Both the position numbers and the translations under genes were made by a program. A stretch of DNA of 64,000 nt from JANQPX01 sp039197065 (GTDB lineage: Bacteria > Pseudomonadota > Alphaproteobacteria > Geminicoccales > Geminicoccaceae): positions 11,272-75,271 of the forward strand of contig JBCCUL010000041.1 in the NCBI GenBank assembly GCA_039197065.1, in the 5' to 3' direction. Of the stretch, positions 18,309 to 27,400 are shown piece by piece (position 1 is the stretch's first letter; every line of letters starts with the position of its first letter). The notes below the pieces were generated by a model. That model searched no databases. It was not told where the DNA came from and saw only the letters and a list, made by a program, of their open reading frames with translations.

Positions 18309-19925
18309 ATGACACCAGCGTCGCTTCGAGGGATCACCACGATATCGTCGCTGAAGGCGCGGTTGGGCCTGGGTTCGGTGCTGCTTGGAGCCGGCACGCT
18401 TCTGACGGCTTTCAGTCTCTACTACGCGATGACCTTGGTGGCGGAGCGGCTGGATGCCGTCCTCGCTTCGGAAGCGCGTATCGCACGTTATGCGATCCTC
18501 TCGAGGCAGACAGCGACGTTTCTCGTTGTCGCGACCGAGACGGTGCAGACCGGACAGCCCGTCGATGTGCGCATGGAGCGGCTTTCGCCGGTCAATGATC
18601 GAATTCGTGCGACGCTTGAGCTTCTGCAGGCCGACATCGAACGCGCCGTCGACAAGGCGAGAGCTCTTGGAGTGGATGAGCAATCGCGTTACGGCACGCA
18701 GTCGCTTGGCATCGCGCGCATGGGGGCGAGGCTCGACAGCACGCTGAGGGGGCTCGCCGACGAGACGGCGGACAGGACAAGGCTGCGCGCGCATCTCGAC
18801 GGGTTTGCCGCCAGTTTCGATCCGCTCCTGAACGAGGCGGTCAATACTGAAGCGTTGTTTCGCAGCAGCATCCTGTCGGGAATCGAGCGGCTGCGCCGCA
18901 ATCTGACGACCATGGCGATCGGTATCGCGGCCCTGACGCTTCTTCTTTTGACGGTATTGTATTTCGGCCTTATCCACCCTCAATTTCGCAGGCTGGACCA
19001 GCTTCGAACCGCGGCATCCAGAATCGGACGGGAGGACTTCGACATTGCACTTCCCGAAAGCAGCCGTGACGAGATCGGTCAGCTCTATGCGGAGACCAAC
19101 CGCATGGCGGCAGCGCTGCAGAAGCGACGCGACGAGGTCAAGGCGGAATGGAGCCGGCTGAACGAGGTGATTGCGCAGCGAACGGAGGATCTGCGCACAG
19201 CCAACGCCAAGCTCGAGGCGATCGATGACAACCGGCGTCGGCTGTTCGCCGACATCAGCCATGAACTGAGAACGCCGCTGACCGTCATATCGATGGAGGC
19301 GCAACTCGGCCTGAAAGGTGCGCCGGACCCCGAGGGCTCGTTTCGCACCATCGCGTCCCGCTCGTCACGGCTGAATCGCCGAATCGATGATCTCCTGCGC
19401 GTTGCTCAGTCCGACAGCGGACAGATCGCACTAGATATCGAGACAGTCGAGCTCTCGAGGATCGCTCGGGAGGTGGTCGAGGAGGTTGGGGCGGAGCTTG
19501 ACAATGCCGGGATGCAGCTGGAGCTTGGAGACATGCCGGAAGGGGCGATCCGGTGCGATATGAACTGGCTGCGGCAGACGATCGTGAGTCTTCTTCGGAA
19601 CACCATCCGGCACGCACGCGCGGGAAAACGGGTGGGTCTTTCGGCCGAAATCAGCGACGGGACGGCCGGCTTCCACGTGATCGACAATGGGCCGGGTATC
19701 GCCGAGTCCGAACAAGACCGCATGTTCGATCGGTTCGCTCAAGGAGGGCAGGGCAATAGCCAAGGCTTCGGCGTTGGCCTGGCACTGGCGCGCTGGGTAA
19801 CGGAAGCGCAGGAGGGTGACATCGAGTTGGTCAGTCCGGTTCCGCGAACCACGGCTTTAGGCAATGCGCCGGGCACGATGGTGACGGTTCGCCTGCCCCG
19901 CGCGGATCGATCCTCCCGGCCATGA
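18309..19925 (+). CDS. Membrane sensor histidine kinase beside pqq genes
   Basis: This kinase (539 residues from ATG 18309; a TTG at 18240 would add an unlikely 23 residues) has a membrane segment at ~18-40, a helical periplasmic sensor domain of ~180 residues, a second segment (~212-232), HAMP, a coiled coil, the H-box DISHELRTPLTV and an HATPase domain (LLRNTIRHA, DNGPGI, GFGVGLAL). It overlaps the next regulator gene by 4 bp (ATGA). The pair points towards pqqA only 113 bp further on, so control of PQQ or methanol oxidation is a reasonable guess, not shown by the sequence. Confidence 0.9.
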   Translation: MTPASLRGITTISSLKARLGLGSVLLGAGTLLTAFSLYYAMTLVAERLDAVLASEARIARYAILSRQTATFLVVATETVQTGQPVDVRMERLSPVNDRIRATLELLQADIERAVDKARALGVDEQSRYGTQSLGIARMGARLDSTLRGLADETADRTRLRAHLDGFAASFDPLLNEAVNTEALFRSSILSGIERLRRNLTTMAIGIAALTLLLLTVLYFGLIHPQFRRLDQLRTAASRIGREDFDIALPESSRDEIGQLYAETNRMAAALQKRRDEVKAEWSRLNEVIAQRTEDLRTANAKLEAIDDNRRRLFADISHELRTPLTVISMEAQLGLKGAPDPEGSFRTIASRSSRLNRRIDDLLRVAQSDSGQIALDIETVELSRIAREVVEEVGAELDNAGMQLELGDMPEGAIRCDMNWLRQTIVSLLRNTIRHARAGKRVGLSAEISDGTAGFHVIDNGPGIAESEQDRMFDRFAQGGQGNSQGFGVGLALARWVTEAQEGDIELVSPVPRTTALGNAPGTMVTVRLPRADRSSRP

Positions 19926-20605
19926 GCCCGCGGCTTCTCATCGTCGATGACGACCCGGAGATCACATCCGCGCTCGTGCGCGGGCTGGCGCTGCACGGCT
20001 ATGATGCGCAGCCCGAGAACCGGGCTGATCGCGCCCTCGAGCGTCTCAGAACCGAGAGTTTTTCAGGCGCCATCGTCGATGTGATGCTGGGTGCGGACAG
20101 CGGGGTCGATCTTGTGCGTGAGGCGCGTGGGAGTGGCCTGACGCTGCCGATCCTGATGCTGTCTGCGCTTTCGGAAGTCGATCAGCGTGCGACGGGGTTG
20201 GAGGCAGGTGCAGACGACTACATCGTCAAGCCGTTCGACTTCGACGAGCTTGTCGCCCGTCTTCGCGTTCAGGAGCGGCGGGCGAGCGCTGCGTGGCCTG
20301 AGCCCGCCCGGCTGCATGCCGTGTCGCGGATACTCGAAGGAAGCGCCGGATCGGTCACCCTGACGGAGCGTGAGTATGATTTGTTGGAAGTTTTGATTGA
20401 TCATACAGGAACACCACTTACGCGGGGCGCGATCTTCGACATGTTGTGGTCGGGGGAAGGCTCCAACAATGAGAATGTGGTCAACGTCTATGTGGGCTAT
20501 CTTCGAAAGAAGCTCGGCGACCTCGATTTCGGCTTCGAGATCAAGACGTTACGCCATCAGGGATTTTATCTTGACGGACGTATTCCGACGAAATGCGCGG
20601 AATAA
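19922..20605 (+). CDS. OmpR-family response regulator beside pqqA
   Basis: The 227-residue regulator has a receiver domain (LLIVDDDPEI, phospho-acceptor Asp53 in IVDVMLG, VKPFDF) and a winged-helix output domain whose end VNVYVGYLRKKLG and LRHQGFYL fits the OmpR/PhoB family. ATG 19922 overlaps the kinase stop as ATGA. Its gene ends 113 bp before pqqA. That gap is the first place to look for its own binding site. Confidence 0.9.
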   Translation: MSPRLLIVDDDPEITSALVRGLALHGYDAQPENRADRALERLRTESFSGAIVDVMLGADSGVDLVREARGSGLTLPILMLSALSEVDQRATGLEAGADDYIVKPFDFDELVARLRVQERRASAAWPEPARLHAVSRILEGSAGSVTLTEREYDLLEVLIDHTGTPLTRGAIFDMLWSGEGSNNENVVNVYVGYLRKKLGDLDFGFEIKTLRHQGFYLDGRIPTKCAE

Positions 20606-20718
20606 TGCTGACCAATGATGCCGACTAAAGTCTGTGTTTTTCTTAGCGAATAAGAGTAGCGGGCCCCCGACTGCGGATGCATGTTCTATATTGAACGATG
20701 TCTCAAAGGAGAAACGCT

Positions 20719-20820
20719 ATGGCTTGGTCGAAGCCTGAAATCCGCGAGATCGAATGCGGTATGGAAGTCAACATGTACAGCCCTGAGCAGGGTGATGAGG
20801 AGCGGGAAACCTTCCTCTGA
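20719..20820 (+). CDS. pqqA: PqqA, PQQ precursor peptide
   Basis: This 33-residue peptide is the ribosomal precursor of pyrroloquinoline quinone. PqqE, with PqqD, cross-links the conserved Glu and Tyr, which then become the cofactor skeleton. The required E-x3-Y is Glu16-Val-Asn-Met-Tyr20. An AAAGGAG element at 20705-20711 precedes ATG 20719. The stop codon TGA shares its last base with the pqqB ATG. The leader is typical (MAWSKPEIREI), while the tail after Tyr20 is 13 residues and very acidic. It is easily missed because of its size. Confidence 0.93.
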   Translation: MAWSKPEIREIECGMEVNMYSPEQGDEERETFL

Positions 20821-21743
20821 TGCAGCAGCGCGGAGTCTCAACGGGATTCCGCGCGCTCATCCTCGGCGCGGCTGCCGGCGGTGGTTTACCCCAGTGGAAT
20901 TGCGGTTGCCGCAACTGCTATCTCGCTCGTCAGGGTGAGATCGCGCCTCAAACCCAATCATCCCTTGCCGTCACCGGCGATGGTCGTCACTGGGCAGTAT
21001 TAAACGCCTCACCGGATATTCGAGAACAGTTCACGCGGACGCCGGCGCTGCATCCCACGGGCCAGCGCGAGTTACCTCTGACTTCGGTCCTCGTGACCAA
21101 TGGCGACATCGACCATGTGGCAGGGCTTCTGACCCTTCGCGAGATGCAGCCTTTCACGCTGCTCGCGACGGCGGGTATTCACGAAATCCTCGCGAACAAT
21201 CCGATCTTCGATGCCCTTAATGCCGAGGTGGTGACCAGGACCATGGTGACGTTGGAGGTCCCCTTCGCTTTGGCGCCCGATCTTCAGGCAACGCTCTTCC
21301 CTGTGCCGGGCAAGACGCCGCTCTATATGGAACGGGCAGACGAAGAGGTGAAGACCGACGTCATCGGGGATCAGACGGTGGGCGTGAAACTGGAGACGGA
21401 CGGGCATGTCGCCTACTACATTCCCGGCTGCGCCTATCTGTCGTCGGACCTCGCTGAGCGGATCGATGGAGCGGATCTGGTCTTCTTCGATGGAACGCTC
21501 TGGCAGGACGATGAGATGCGCCGTACCGGCGTCGGCGTGAAGACAGGCAAGCGCATGGGCCACATGTCGATGAGCGGTTCCGATGGGTCGATGGCGGCCT
21601 TTGCGCCACTCGACATCGACCGGAAAGTCTACGTGCATATGAACAACACCAACCCGGTCTTTCGCCCCGACGCACCCGAGCGTGCAGCGGCCGAGGCGGC
21701 TGGCTGGACCATTGGGCAGGATGGCATGGAGATCGAACTTTGA
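20820..21743 (+). CDS. pqqB: PqqB, PQQ biosynthesis metallo-hydrolase
   Basis: PqqB (307 residues) is a metallo-beta-lactamase-fold protein that acts after peptide cross-linking, probably hydroxylating the tyrosine-derived part of the PQQ precursor. Family signatures are seen at the start (LGAAAGGGLPQWNCGCRNC, including the zinc-site cysteines) and at TNGDIDHVAGLL, the altered metal site. It ends in the usual WTIGQDGMEIEL. The start overlaps the pqqA stop by one base and its stop overlaps pqqC, so the operon is translationally coupled. Confidence 0.95.
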   Translation: MQQRGVSTGFRALILGAAAGGGLPQWNCGCRNCYLARQGEIAPQTQSSLAVTGDGRHWAVLNASPDIREQFTRTPALHPTGQRELPLTSVLVTNGDIDHVAGLLTLREMQPFTLLATAGIHEILANNPIFDALNAEVVTRTMVTLEVPFALAPDLQATLFPVPGKTPLYMERADEEVKTDVIGDQTVGVKLETDGHVAYYIPGCAYLSSDLAERIDGADLVFFDGTLWQDDEMRRTGVGVKTGKRMGHMSMSGSDGSMAAFAPLDIDRKVYVHMNNTNPVFRPDAPERAAAEAAGWTIGQDGMEIEL

Positions 21744-22489
21744 CCGCGTCGCGCGAAGACTTCGAGGCGCGGCTGCGCCAGATCGGGGCGGAACGCTATC
21801 ACGATCTGCACCCGTTTCATGATCGGCTGCACAGCGGACAATGCTCGCCCGACCAAGTGAGAGCCTGGGTGATCAACCGCTACTATTACCAGCATTCGAT
21901 TCCGATGAAGGACGCCGCCTTCATGAGCCGGGTGGAAGATCCGGCATTGCGCCGCGCCTGGCGCTCGCGGATCGAGGATCACGACGGCACCAGTGAAAAT
22001 GAGGGCGGTATCAAGCGATGGCTCAGGCTCGCCGAGGCGGTCGGGCTCGATCCGGATTATGTGGCGTCCCGCGAAGGCGTCCTGCCGGCGACGCGCTTTG
22101 CGGTGGATGCTTACGTCCGCTTCGTGCGCGACAAGACCCTGCTTGAAGCCGTAGCGTCTTCCCTAACCGAGCTCTTCGCCCCGAAGATCCATGCGAACCG
22201 GATCCAGGGCCTGCTCAAGAACTACGACTTCGCCAATGACAGCTCGCTTGCCTATTTCAGCAACCGACTGAAGGAGGCGCCGAAAGATGTCGCCTTCGGG
22301 CTGGTCTGGGTGCTCGATCACGCTGATACGGCGGAGAAGCAGGAGGCGGCTGCCCAGGCACTCATTTTCAAAACGGACGTGCTTTGGTCGCAGCTCGATG
22401 CGCTCTCGAGCGCTTATGTTGAACCGGGCCGTATTCCGCCGGGCGCATGGGTGCCGGGCGAGGGGCTGTTGCTGCAGCGGGCGGGTTGA
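21740..22489 (+). CDS. pqqC: PqqC, pyrroloquinoline-quinone synthase
   Basis: PqqC (249 residues) catalyses the last step: ring closure and eight-electron oxidation of AHQQ to PQQ, without metal. The family core is clear: YHDLHPFHDRLHSG, WVINRYYYQHSIPMKDAAF and RSRIEDHDG, with the catalytic His/Tyr/Arg residues within them. It begins at TTG 21740, which overlaps the pqqB stop (TTGA). Length matches standalone PqqC, not the PqqCD fusion. Confidence 0.95.
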   Translation: MTASREDFEARLRQIGAERYHDLHPFHDRLHSGQCSPDQVRAWVINRYYYQHSIPMKDAAFMSRVEDPALRRAWRSRIEDHDGTSENEGGIKRWLRLAEAVGLDPDYVASREGVLPATRFAVDAYVRFVRDKTLLEAVASSLTELFAPKIHANRIQGLLKNYDFANDSSLAYFSNRLKEAPKDVAFGLVWVLDHADTAEKQEAAAQALIFKTDVLWSQLDALSSAYVEPGRIPPGAWVPGEGLLLQRAG

Positions 22490-22764
22490 TGGAGGCCGGA
22501 GAGGTGCCTTGCCTGCCTCGTGGCGTCCGGCTGCATTATGACAAGGTGCGGGATTCATGGGTGCTGCTGGCGCCTGAACGCGCCATCAAGCTGGATGCGA
22601 TCGGCCACGCCATCCTCTCTGAGGTGGACGGATCGCGCAGCTTCGGGGACATCACCCAGTCCCTTGCCGAAAAATACGGCGCACCACTTGAGCAGATCGT
22701 CGAGGATAGCGGCAGTTTCCTAGGCACCCTCCGAGATCGTCGCTTCCTGGATGTTCTGACATGA
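22489..22764 (+). CDS. pqqD: PqqD, PqqA chaperone
   Basis: PqqD (91 residues) binds the PqqA peptide and delivers it to PqqE. An in-frame ATG at 22447 would overlap pqqC by 43 bp; ATG 22489, which shares a base with the pqqC stop, is the usual start. The winged-helix RRE-type fold is recognisable from RGVRLHYDKVRDSWVLLAPE, then DAIGHAILSEVDG and the helix DITQSLAEKYG. Its stop overlaps the pqqE start (ATGA). Confidence 0.94.
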   Translation: MEAGEVPCLPRGVRLHYDKVRDSWVLLAPERAIKLDAIGHAILSEVDGSRSFGDITQSLAEKYGAPLEQIVEDSGSFLGTLRDRRFLDVLT

Positions 22765-23885
22765 CGGCTGCGCCACCTCCTATCGCCATGCTGGCTGAAC
22801 TCACGCATAGATGCCCGCTGTCTTGTCCCTATTGCTCAAATCCCATCGAGCTTGCGCGTCAGGCGATGGAGCTGTCGACGGAAGACTGGGCGGACGTGTT
22901 TCGTCAGGCAGCGGCGCTGGGCGTTCTGCAGGTGCATCTTTCGGGCGGCGAGCCGGCCTCGAGGCGTGATCTGGTGGAGCTTGTCTCAGCGGCGCGCGGG
23001 GCAGGGCTCTACACCAACCTGATCACGTCAGGCGTCGGCCTCAACGAAAAGCGCCTGAACGCGCTGGACGACGCCGGGCTCGATCACGTCCAGCTGTCGC
23101 TGCAGGGCACGGATGCCGCCATGGCCGATGAAATCGGCGGGTATCGAGGCGGCTTCGATCGCAAGATGCAAGTGGCGCTTTGGATCGGCGACATCGGCTT
23201 TCCCTTGACGCTGAACGTGGTCCTGCATCGGCGCAATCTGCATCAGCTACCCCGAGCGATCGAGCTTGCGGTTGAAATGGGGGCCCGGCGGATCGAGGTC
23301 GCCACGGTGCAGTTCCACGGCTGGGCCCTGAAGAACAGAGACGCCCTGATGCCGACCAGGGAGCAGGCCAAGGAGGCGACGCGCATCGTCAATGAGGCTC
23401 GCCGGCATTTCAAAGGCGTCCTCGTCATCGACTACGTCCCGGCGGACTATCACGAGGATTATCCGAAGCGATGCATGGGCGGCTGGGGAACGACCGGCCT
23501 CAACATTACGCCGGACGGCCTTGTGCTCCCTTGCCACGCAGCCCAGACGATCCCCCATCTGACCTTCGAAAAGGTCACAGAAACACCGCTCGCGGCGATC
23601 TGGAACGACAGCTCGTCGTTCAACATGTATCGCGGCGATAGCTGGATGCGGGAACCTTGCAGGAGCTGCGATCGACGGACGGTGGATTTCGGCGGCTGCC
23701 GCTGTCAGGCGATGGCCCTTGTCGGCGACGCTGCGGCGACGGACCCGGTCTGTATCAAATCGCCTCACCATGCAGCCCTGCGCGAGCGGGCCGACGCCCA
23801 TGCCGGCCATGTCGATGCGGCTCTGAACTACCGCGTCGGGCCTGGCCAGGCGCCTGCCCGCCAGGTCGTCGAGCCGGCTGGCTGA
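22761..23885 (+). CDS. pqqE: PqqE, radical SAM peptide cyclase
   Basis: PqqE (374 residues) forms the Glu-Tyr carbon-carbon bond in PqqA. The radical-SAM cluster motif is Cys18-x3-Cys22-x2-Cys25 (HRCPLSCPYCSN). The C-terminal SPASM region supplies the auxiliary-cluster cysteines: CMGGWG near residue 239, LPCHAAQ, EPCRSC and GGCRC. The ATG overlaps the pqqD stop. It closes the pqqABCDE operon; pqqF/G peptidase genes are not seen here, so proteolysis must be done from elsewhere. Confidence 0.95.
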   Translation: MTAAPPPIAMLAELTHRCPLSCPYCSNPIELARQAMELSTEDWADVFRQAAALGVLQVHLSGGEPASRRDLVELVSAARGAGLYTNLITSGVGLNEKRLNALDDAGLDHVQLSLQGTDAAMADEIGGYRGGFDRKMQVALWIGDIGFPLTLNVVLHRRNLHQLPRAIELAVEMGARRIEVATVQFHGWALKNRDALMPTREQAKEATRIVNEARRHFKGVLVIDYVPADYHEDYPKRCMGGWGTTGLNITPDGLVLPCHAAQTIPHLTFEKVTETPLAAIWNDSSSFNMYRGDSWMREPCRSCDRRTVDFGGCRCQAMALVGDAAATDPVCIKSPHHAALRERADAHAGHVDAALNYRVGPGQAPARQVVEPAG

Positions 23886-24073
23886 CGCGAGTCCTCCAAC
23901 AGCGTATCTATGAGTGTCTGGACGCAGGGGCAACGCCGATCTACGTTTTTCTAAGGTGATCGAAGCGAACATGTCCGCCCCTGGCGTGACCACATCGGAA
24001 AGTGACCATCACGATCCGGAAGAACTCCAAAACGTACGGCCAGTCTTGGCCATCAAGGCGAGAACGGCATGAG

Positions 24074-25048
24074 GTGATCAAGCCACGACGTTTCGCTCTT
24101 CGGCTGGCTTGGTTCCTAGCGCTCTTATCTCTGTTACAGGTTGCTCCAGCGCTACGCGTAGGTCCGCTGCAGGCAGCCGGCAATGTAGAGGCCGTGGACA
24201 AGTCGTCCTATCTGCAGCTGGCCCGCCAGGGATGGTCCTACGAGTTGCGTACCACGATGCTGGGACGCGATCTCTCCATTCCCGTCGACATCAACGGCAA
24301 GAGGCTCTCCGGTGCCTATCTCTGCGTCATCGGCGACAAGCCGCATCCGATCACGGCGCAAACGATCGACGCCTTTCGTCGTTTGATCGGGCAAGTCTTC
24401 GGTCGGCCGCTTTTGATGCGATACGCCGGATCAAGCGCCAAGGATTGCGGGACGGGGCGGGTCGTGATGCTCAGGCTCTACTCCGGCGCCCCGCCAAATC
24501 GGGCGCTCTCGGCAGATCTGGATTGGATGAACGAGGTTTATGCGCTCGGCCTTCAGAGCAAAAGGGGCTATGCCGCAACCTCGCCGGCGATGGCGCAGAC
24601 ATTCTTTGGCCGTCGAGGCCAAGGCACGCATATCATGGTTCAGCAGCCCAGATGGCGTCGGGTCGGCACGCTCGAGGAGCGTTTCTTTCGCTCGATCCTG
24701 ATCGAGGAACTCTATCAGTCCTTCACCTTCGGCATGGATGTGCTCCTGTTCGACCGGACCTTGCCTTTTCTCTCGAAACTTCAGGAGAAACCGACGAACC
24801 TTTACCGTCTTCCTTGGGACTCGAAAGCCTTCATGCAGGCGCTGTTGAATTCCAGTCCCGCCGGCCTCTGCGCCTTCGATGTGTTCATGCTGCATGCTAT
24901 CGCCCGGTCCCCGGCGGAACAGACCACGGAACCGGCGTTCATCGATTTCATCGAGGCGGAATATGACAGCTTGATCTCGATCGCCGGAGAGACGCAAAAG
25001 CTCCCCTTTCTGAAAGGTCTCATGGATCCTGCATGTGCGGGGAGATAG
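24074..25048 (+). CDS. DUF2927-like exported protein
   Basis: The reading frame opens at GTG 24002, but GTG 24074 (after AAGGCGAG) gives a better N-terminus: a basic start, then a ~20-residue hydrophobic signal segment. The product would be 324 residues. The C-terminal half resembles DUF2927: a helix RSILIEELYQSFTFGMDVL followed later by CAFDVFMLHAIA, matching the family's conserved EE-x-Q and FD-x-L segments. It sits between pqqE and the MoxR operon, 119 bp upstream of moxR. The function of the family is unknown. Confidence 0.65.
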   Translation: MIKPRRFALRLAWFLALLSLLQVAPALRVGPLQAAGNVEAVDKSSYLQLARQGWSYELRTTMLGRDLSIPVDINGKRLSGAYLCVIGDKPHPITAQTIDAFRRLIGQVFGRPLLMRYAGSSAKDCGTGRVVMLRLYSGAPPNRALSADLDWMNEVYALGLQSKRGYAATSPAMAQTFFGRRGQGTHIMVQQPRWRRVGTLEERFFRSILIEELYQSFTFGMDVLLFDRTLPFLSKLQEKPTNLYRLPWDSKAFMQALLNSSPAGLCAFDVFMLHAIARSPAEQTTEPAFIDFIEAEYDSLISIAGETQKLPFLKGLMDPACAGR

Positions 25049-25167
25049 CCGAGCCGGAGGCATCGGGACCGACCATTGGTGGTATTTGCGGCACTTGGGT
25101 CCGAGTGTAAGCTTATTCCAAGTCGCAGGCGCAAGCGGCATCCCGTTCTTGGGGATCAGGAGGCAGG

Positions 25168-26124
25168 ATGGATCAGCGGATCGACGACTCGGATGGCGGG
25201 GTAGCAGCGCTCAGGGATCAGTTGCGTCTGGGTCTGGTCGGTCATGAGGGCTTCATCGAACGTCTGCTGATCGCGGTCCTCTCAGGTGGACATATGCTGG
25301 TCGAGGGAGCACCGGGCCTCGCGAAGACGAGGGCGGTCAAATGGCTGTCGAACGCCATCGAGGGAAGCTTCGCCAGGATCCAATGCACGCCTGACCTGAT
25401 GCCTTCGGACCTCACGGGAACGTCGGTGTTTCGGCCGCAGGACGGCCGCTTCGAGTTCGTATCGGGACCGGTCTTTCATAACCTTGTGCTGGTGGATGAA
25501 ATCAATCGGGCACCGCCCAAGGTGCAATCCGCTCTGCTCGAGGCCATGGCCGAAAATCAGGTGACGGTCGGCAACGAGACCCATAGCCTGCCCGACCCGT
25601 TTCTCGTCGTGGCCACACAGAATCCGATCGAGCATGACGGGACTTTTCCCTTGCCCGAAGCGCAGCTCGACCGGTTTCTCTTACATGTCGTCCTGTCCCT
25701 GCCCGATGCGGAGACCGAGCGAAAGATCCTCGATCTGGTGGAAACGGAGACGCAGGAAGGCGTACCGCCCCATCGATCGGTGACGCTGGACGATCTGGCC
25801 GCCATGCGCGCTGCCGTGCGCAATGTTCATCTGTCGCCGGAACTCAGGGACTATATCGTGCGGCTGGTGATGGCGACGCGATCCGGCGCCCATGCGGATG
25901 AGATCGAGCATGCGGTGTCGCCGCGCGGCTCGCTTGCGCTTGCGGCGGCGGCGAAGGCGCGGGCCTATCTGCATAGACGCGATTATGCGGCACCGGAGGA
26001 TGTCTCGTCGCTTGCGCCCGACGCGCTGGCGCATCGGATGGTGCTGACCTGGCGAAGCGTGGCCGAAGGGCGGACGGCGCGGGCGCTCGTCGCCGACGTG
26101 CTGGAGGAGGTGGAACCGCTTTGA
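25168..26124 (+). CDS. moxR: MoxR-family AAA+ ATPase
   Basis: MoxR (318 residues) is a AAA+ chaperone ATPase. Walker A is GAPGLAKT (47-54), Walker B LVLVDEINR (Asp110/Glu111), with sensor 1 at ATQNP and the family stretch FPLPEAQLDRFL. AGGAGGC precedes ATG 25168. It opens a run of seven overlapping genes (DUF58, DUF4381-like, two vWA proteins, TPR, BatD-like). In methylotrophs MoxR and its partners are needed to activate methanol dehydrogenase, for example by metal insertion; in other bacteria the same set is the Bat operon. The nearby xoxF supports the former role. Confidence 0.92.
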   Translation: MDQRIDDSDGGVAALRDQLRLGLVGHEGFIERLLIAVLSGGHMLVEGAPGLAKTRAVKWLSNAIEGSFARIQCTPDLMPSDLTGTSVFRPQDGRFEFVSGPVFHNLVLVDEINRAPPKVQSALLEAMAENQVTVGNETHSLPDPFLVVATQNPIEHDGTFPLPEAQLDRFLLHVVLSLPDAETERKILDLVETETQEGVPPHRSVTLDDLAAMRAAVRNVHLSPELRDYIVRLVMATRSGAHADEIEHAVSPRGSLALAAAAKARAYLHRRDYAAPEDVSSLAPDALAHRMVLTWRSVAEGRTARALVADVLEEVEPL

Positions 26125-27032
26125 GCGTCGCGGCGCTGGAGGCGCCCGGCGTCACGCTCGGCGCCAACGATCTGATCGCGCTTCGACATGTGGCGCTGGC
26201 ATCCGATACATCGGAGGTGCTGGCCGCCTTGCCTGGCGGCTTCGCGACGCGCCGCAAGGGACGCGGGCTCGAAGTCGCGGATGTGCGCGAATATGTGCGC
26301 GGCGATGATCCCCGCCATCTGGATCGCGGCGCGACAGCGCGAACCGGGCGATTGCATGTGCGCCAGTTCCTGGAGGATCGGGATCGTATCCTGCTGCTCA
26401 TCGCGGATTTTCGGCCCTCGATGTTCTGGGGGATCAGCCGAGCTTTCCGCTCGGTCGCGGCGGCGGAGGCGCTGGCCTTGATCGGCTGGACGGCGGTCGA
26501 GCGTGGCGGGCGCGTCGGCTTGCTGGCGCTGACGCCGGATGATCCGGTGATCGTGGCGCCACGCGGCCGCGTGCGGGGCATGCTCGATGTGATCGGCGGG
26601 CTGGTCGAAGCGCATCGGACCGGACTTGGGCTGATGGCGGCGCGTGATTATGGCGAGGAGCAACCGCTGGATGCAGCGATGGCGCAGGCGGAGCGGCTGG
26701 CGCCGTCCGGGGCGGAGATCGTTCTCGCTTCAGGGTTCGACAAGCCGGGTCGAGCACTGGGTAACAGGCTGGGCCAGCTGGCGCGACGACGAACGCCGCG
26801 GCTGGTCCTGATCACCGATGCGGAGGGCGAGCGCCTGCCTGACGGCCATTATCCGATCAATCTGCCCGACGGCAGGCGCGCCAGGGTCCATCTCGGACGC
26901 AGGCAGCGGCGAGAGGAGGGCGGCGACGCACGGATCGCGGGCTGGCCGGCTTTGAGACTTGATGCGGGCGATCCGGTCAAGGAAACGGCGCGGCGCATTG
27001 CGGAGGCGTTCAGAACGGAGGGCTCACCGTGA
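26121..27032 (+). CDS. DUF58 protein of the MoxR operon (MxaS-like)
   Basis: This 303-residue protein is of the DUF58 family, a vWA-like domain partner of MoxR. The conserved segment VREYVRGDDPRHLDRGATARTG is present near residues 54-75, followed by the degenerate vWA strand ILLLIADFRPSM. TTG 26121 overlaps the moxR stop (TTGA). In Methylobacterium the equivalent position is mxaS. No signal peptide or clear membrane segment is seen, so it is probably cytoplasmic with MoxR. Confidence 0.87.
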   Translation: MSVAALEAPGVTLGANDLIALRHVALASDTSEVLAALPGGFATRRKGRGLEVADVREYVRGDDPRHLDRGATARTGRLHVRQFLEDRDRILLLIADFRPSMFWGISRAFRSVAAAEALALIGWTAVERGGRVGLLALTPDDPVIVAPRGRVRGMLDVIGGLVEAHRTGLGLMAARDYGEEQPLDAAMAQAERLAPSGAEIVLASGFDKPGRALGNRLGQLARRRTPRLVLITDAEGERLPDGHYPINLPDGRRARVHLGRRQRREEGGDARIAGWPALRLDAGDPVKETARRIAEAFRTEGSP

Positions 27033-27400
27033 CGGACCGGGCGCTGAGCGAAGAGGCGATGCTACAAGCGCTGAGCGATATCCGTCTGCCTGCGGACGCG
27101 GCCGGCGGCGCGCTCGGCGACATGGCCGCGGCCATCGCGATGGCCGGCATCTTTGCGCTGCTGATCGGCGGCGCGATCCGATTGATGAGCCGAAAGCGCA
27201 CAAAGGAACGAGCGCCAAGCCTTGCGGACATTCTCGAAGCACTTCAGGACAAGCCTGAGGCGGAGCGGCGTCTGGCGCTTTTGCACCTCCTGAAAGCGCA
27301 CGCGCCGGACAGGTTCGAGGCGCTCCGTACCGGCCTCTATCGGCGCGATGCTGCCGGCGACATCGATGAACTGGAAGCGGAGGTGCGCGCGCTTGTTTGA
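27029..27400 (+). CDS. DUF4381-like small membrane protein
   Basis: The 123-residue product begins at GTG 27029, overlapping the DUF58 gene by 4 bp. One membrane segment lies at about residues 32-50 (MAAAIAMAGIFALLIGGAIR), followed by a basic stretch and a helical cytoplasmic tail with LLHLLKAHAPDRFEALRTGLYRR. Size, topology and position between DUF58 and the first vWA gene match the DUF4381 slot of Bat operons. Sequence identity to that family is too weak by eye to be certain. Confidence 0.7.
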   Translation: MTDRALSEEAMLQALSDIRLPADAAGGALGDMAAAIAMAGIFALLIGGAIRLMSRKRTKERAPSLADILEALQDKPEAERRLALLHLLKAHAPDRFEALRTGLYRRDAAGDIDELEAEVRALV

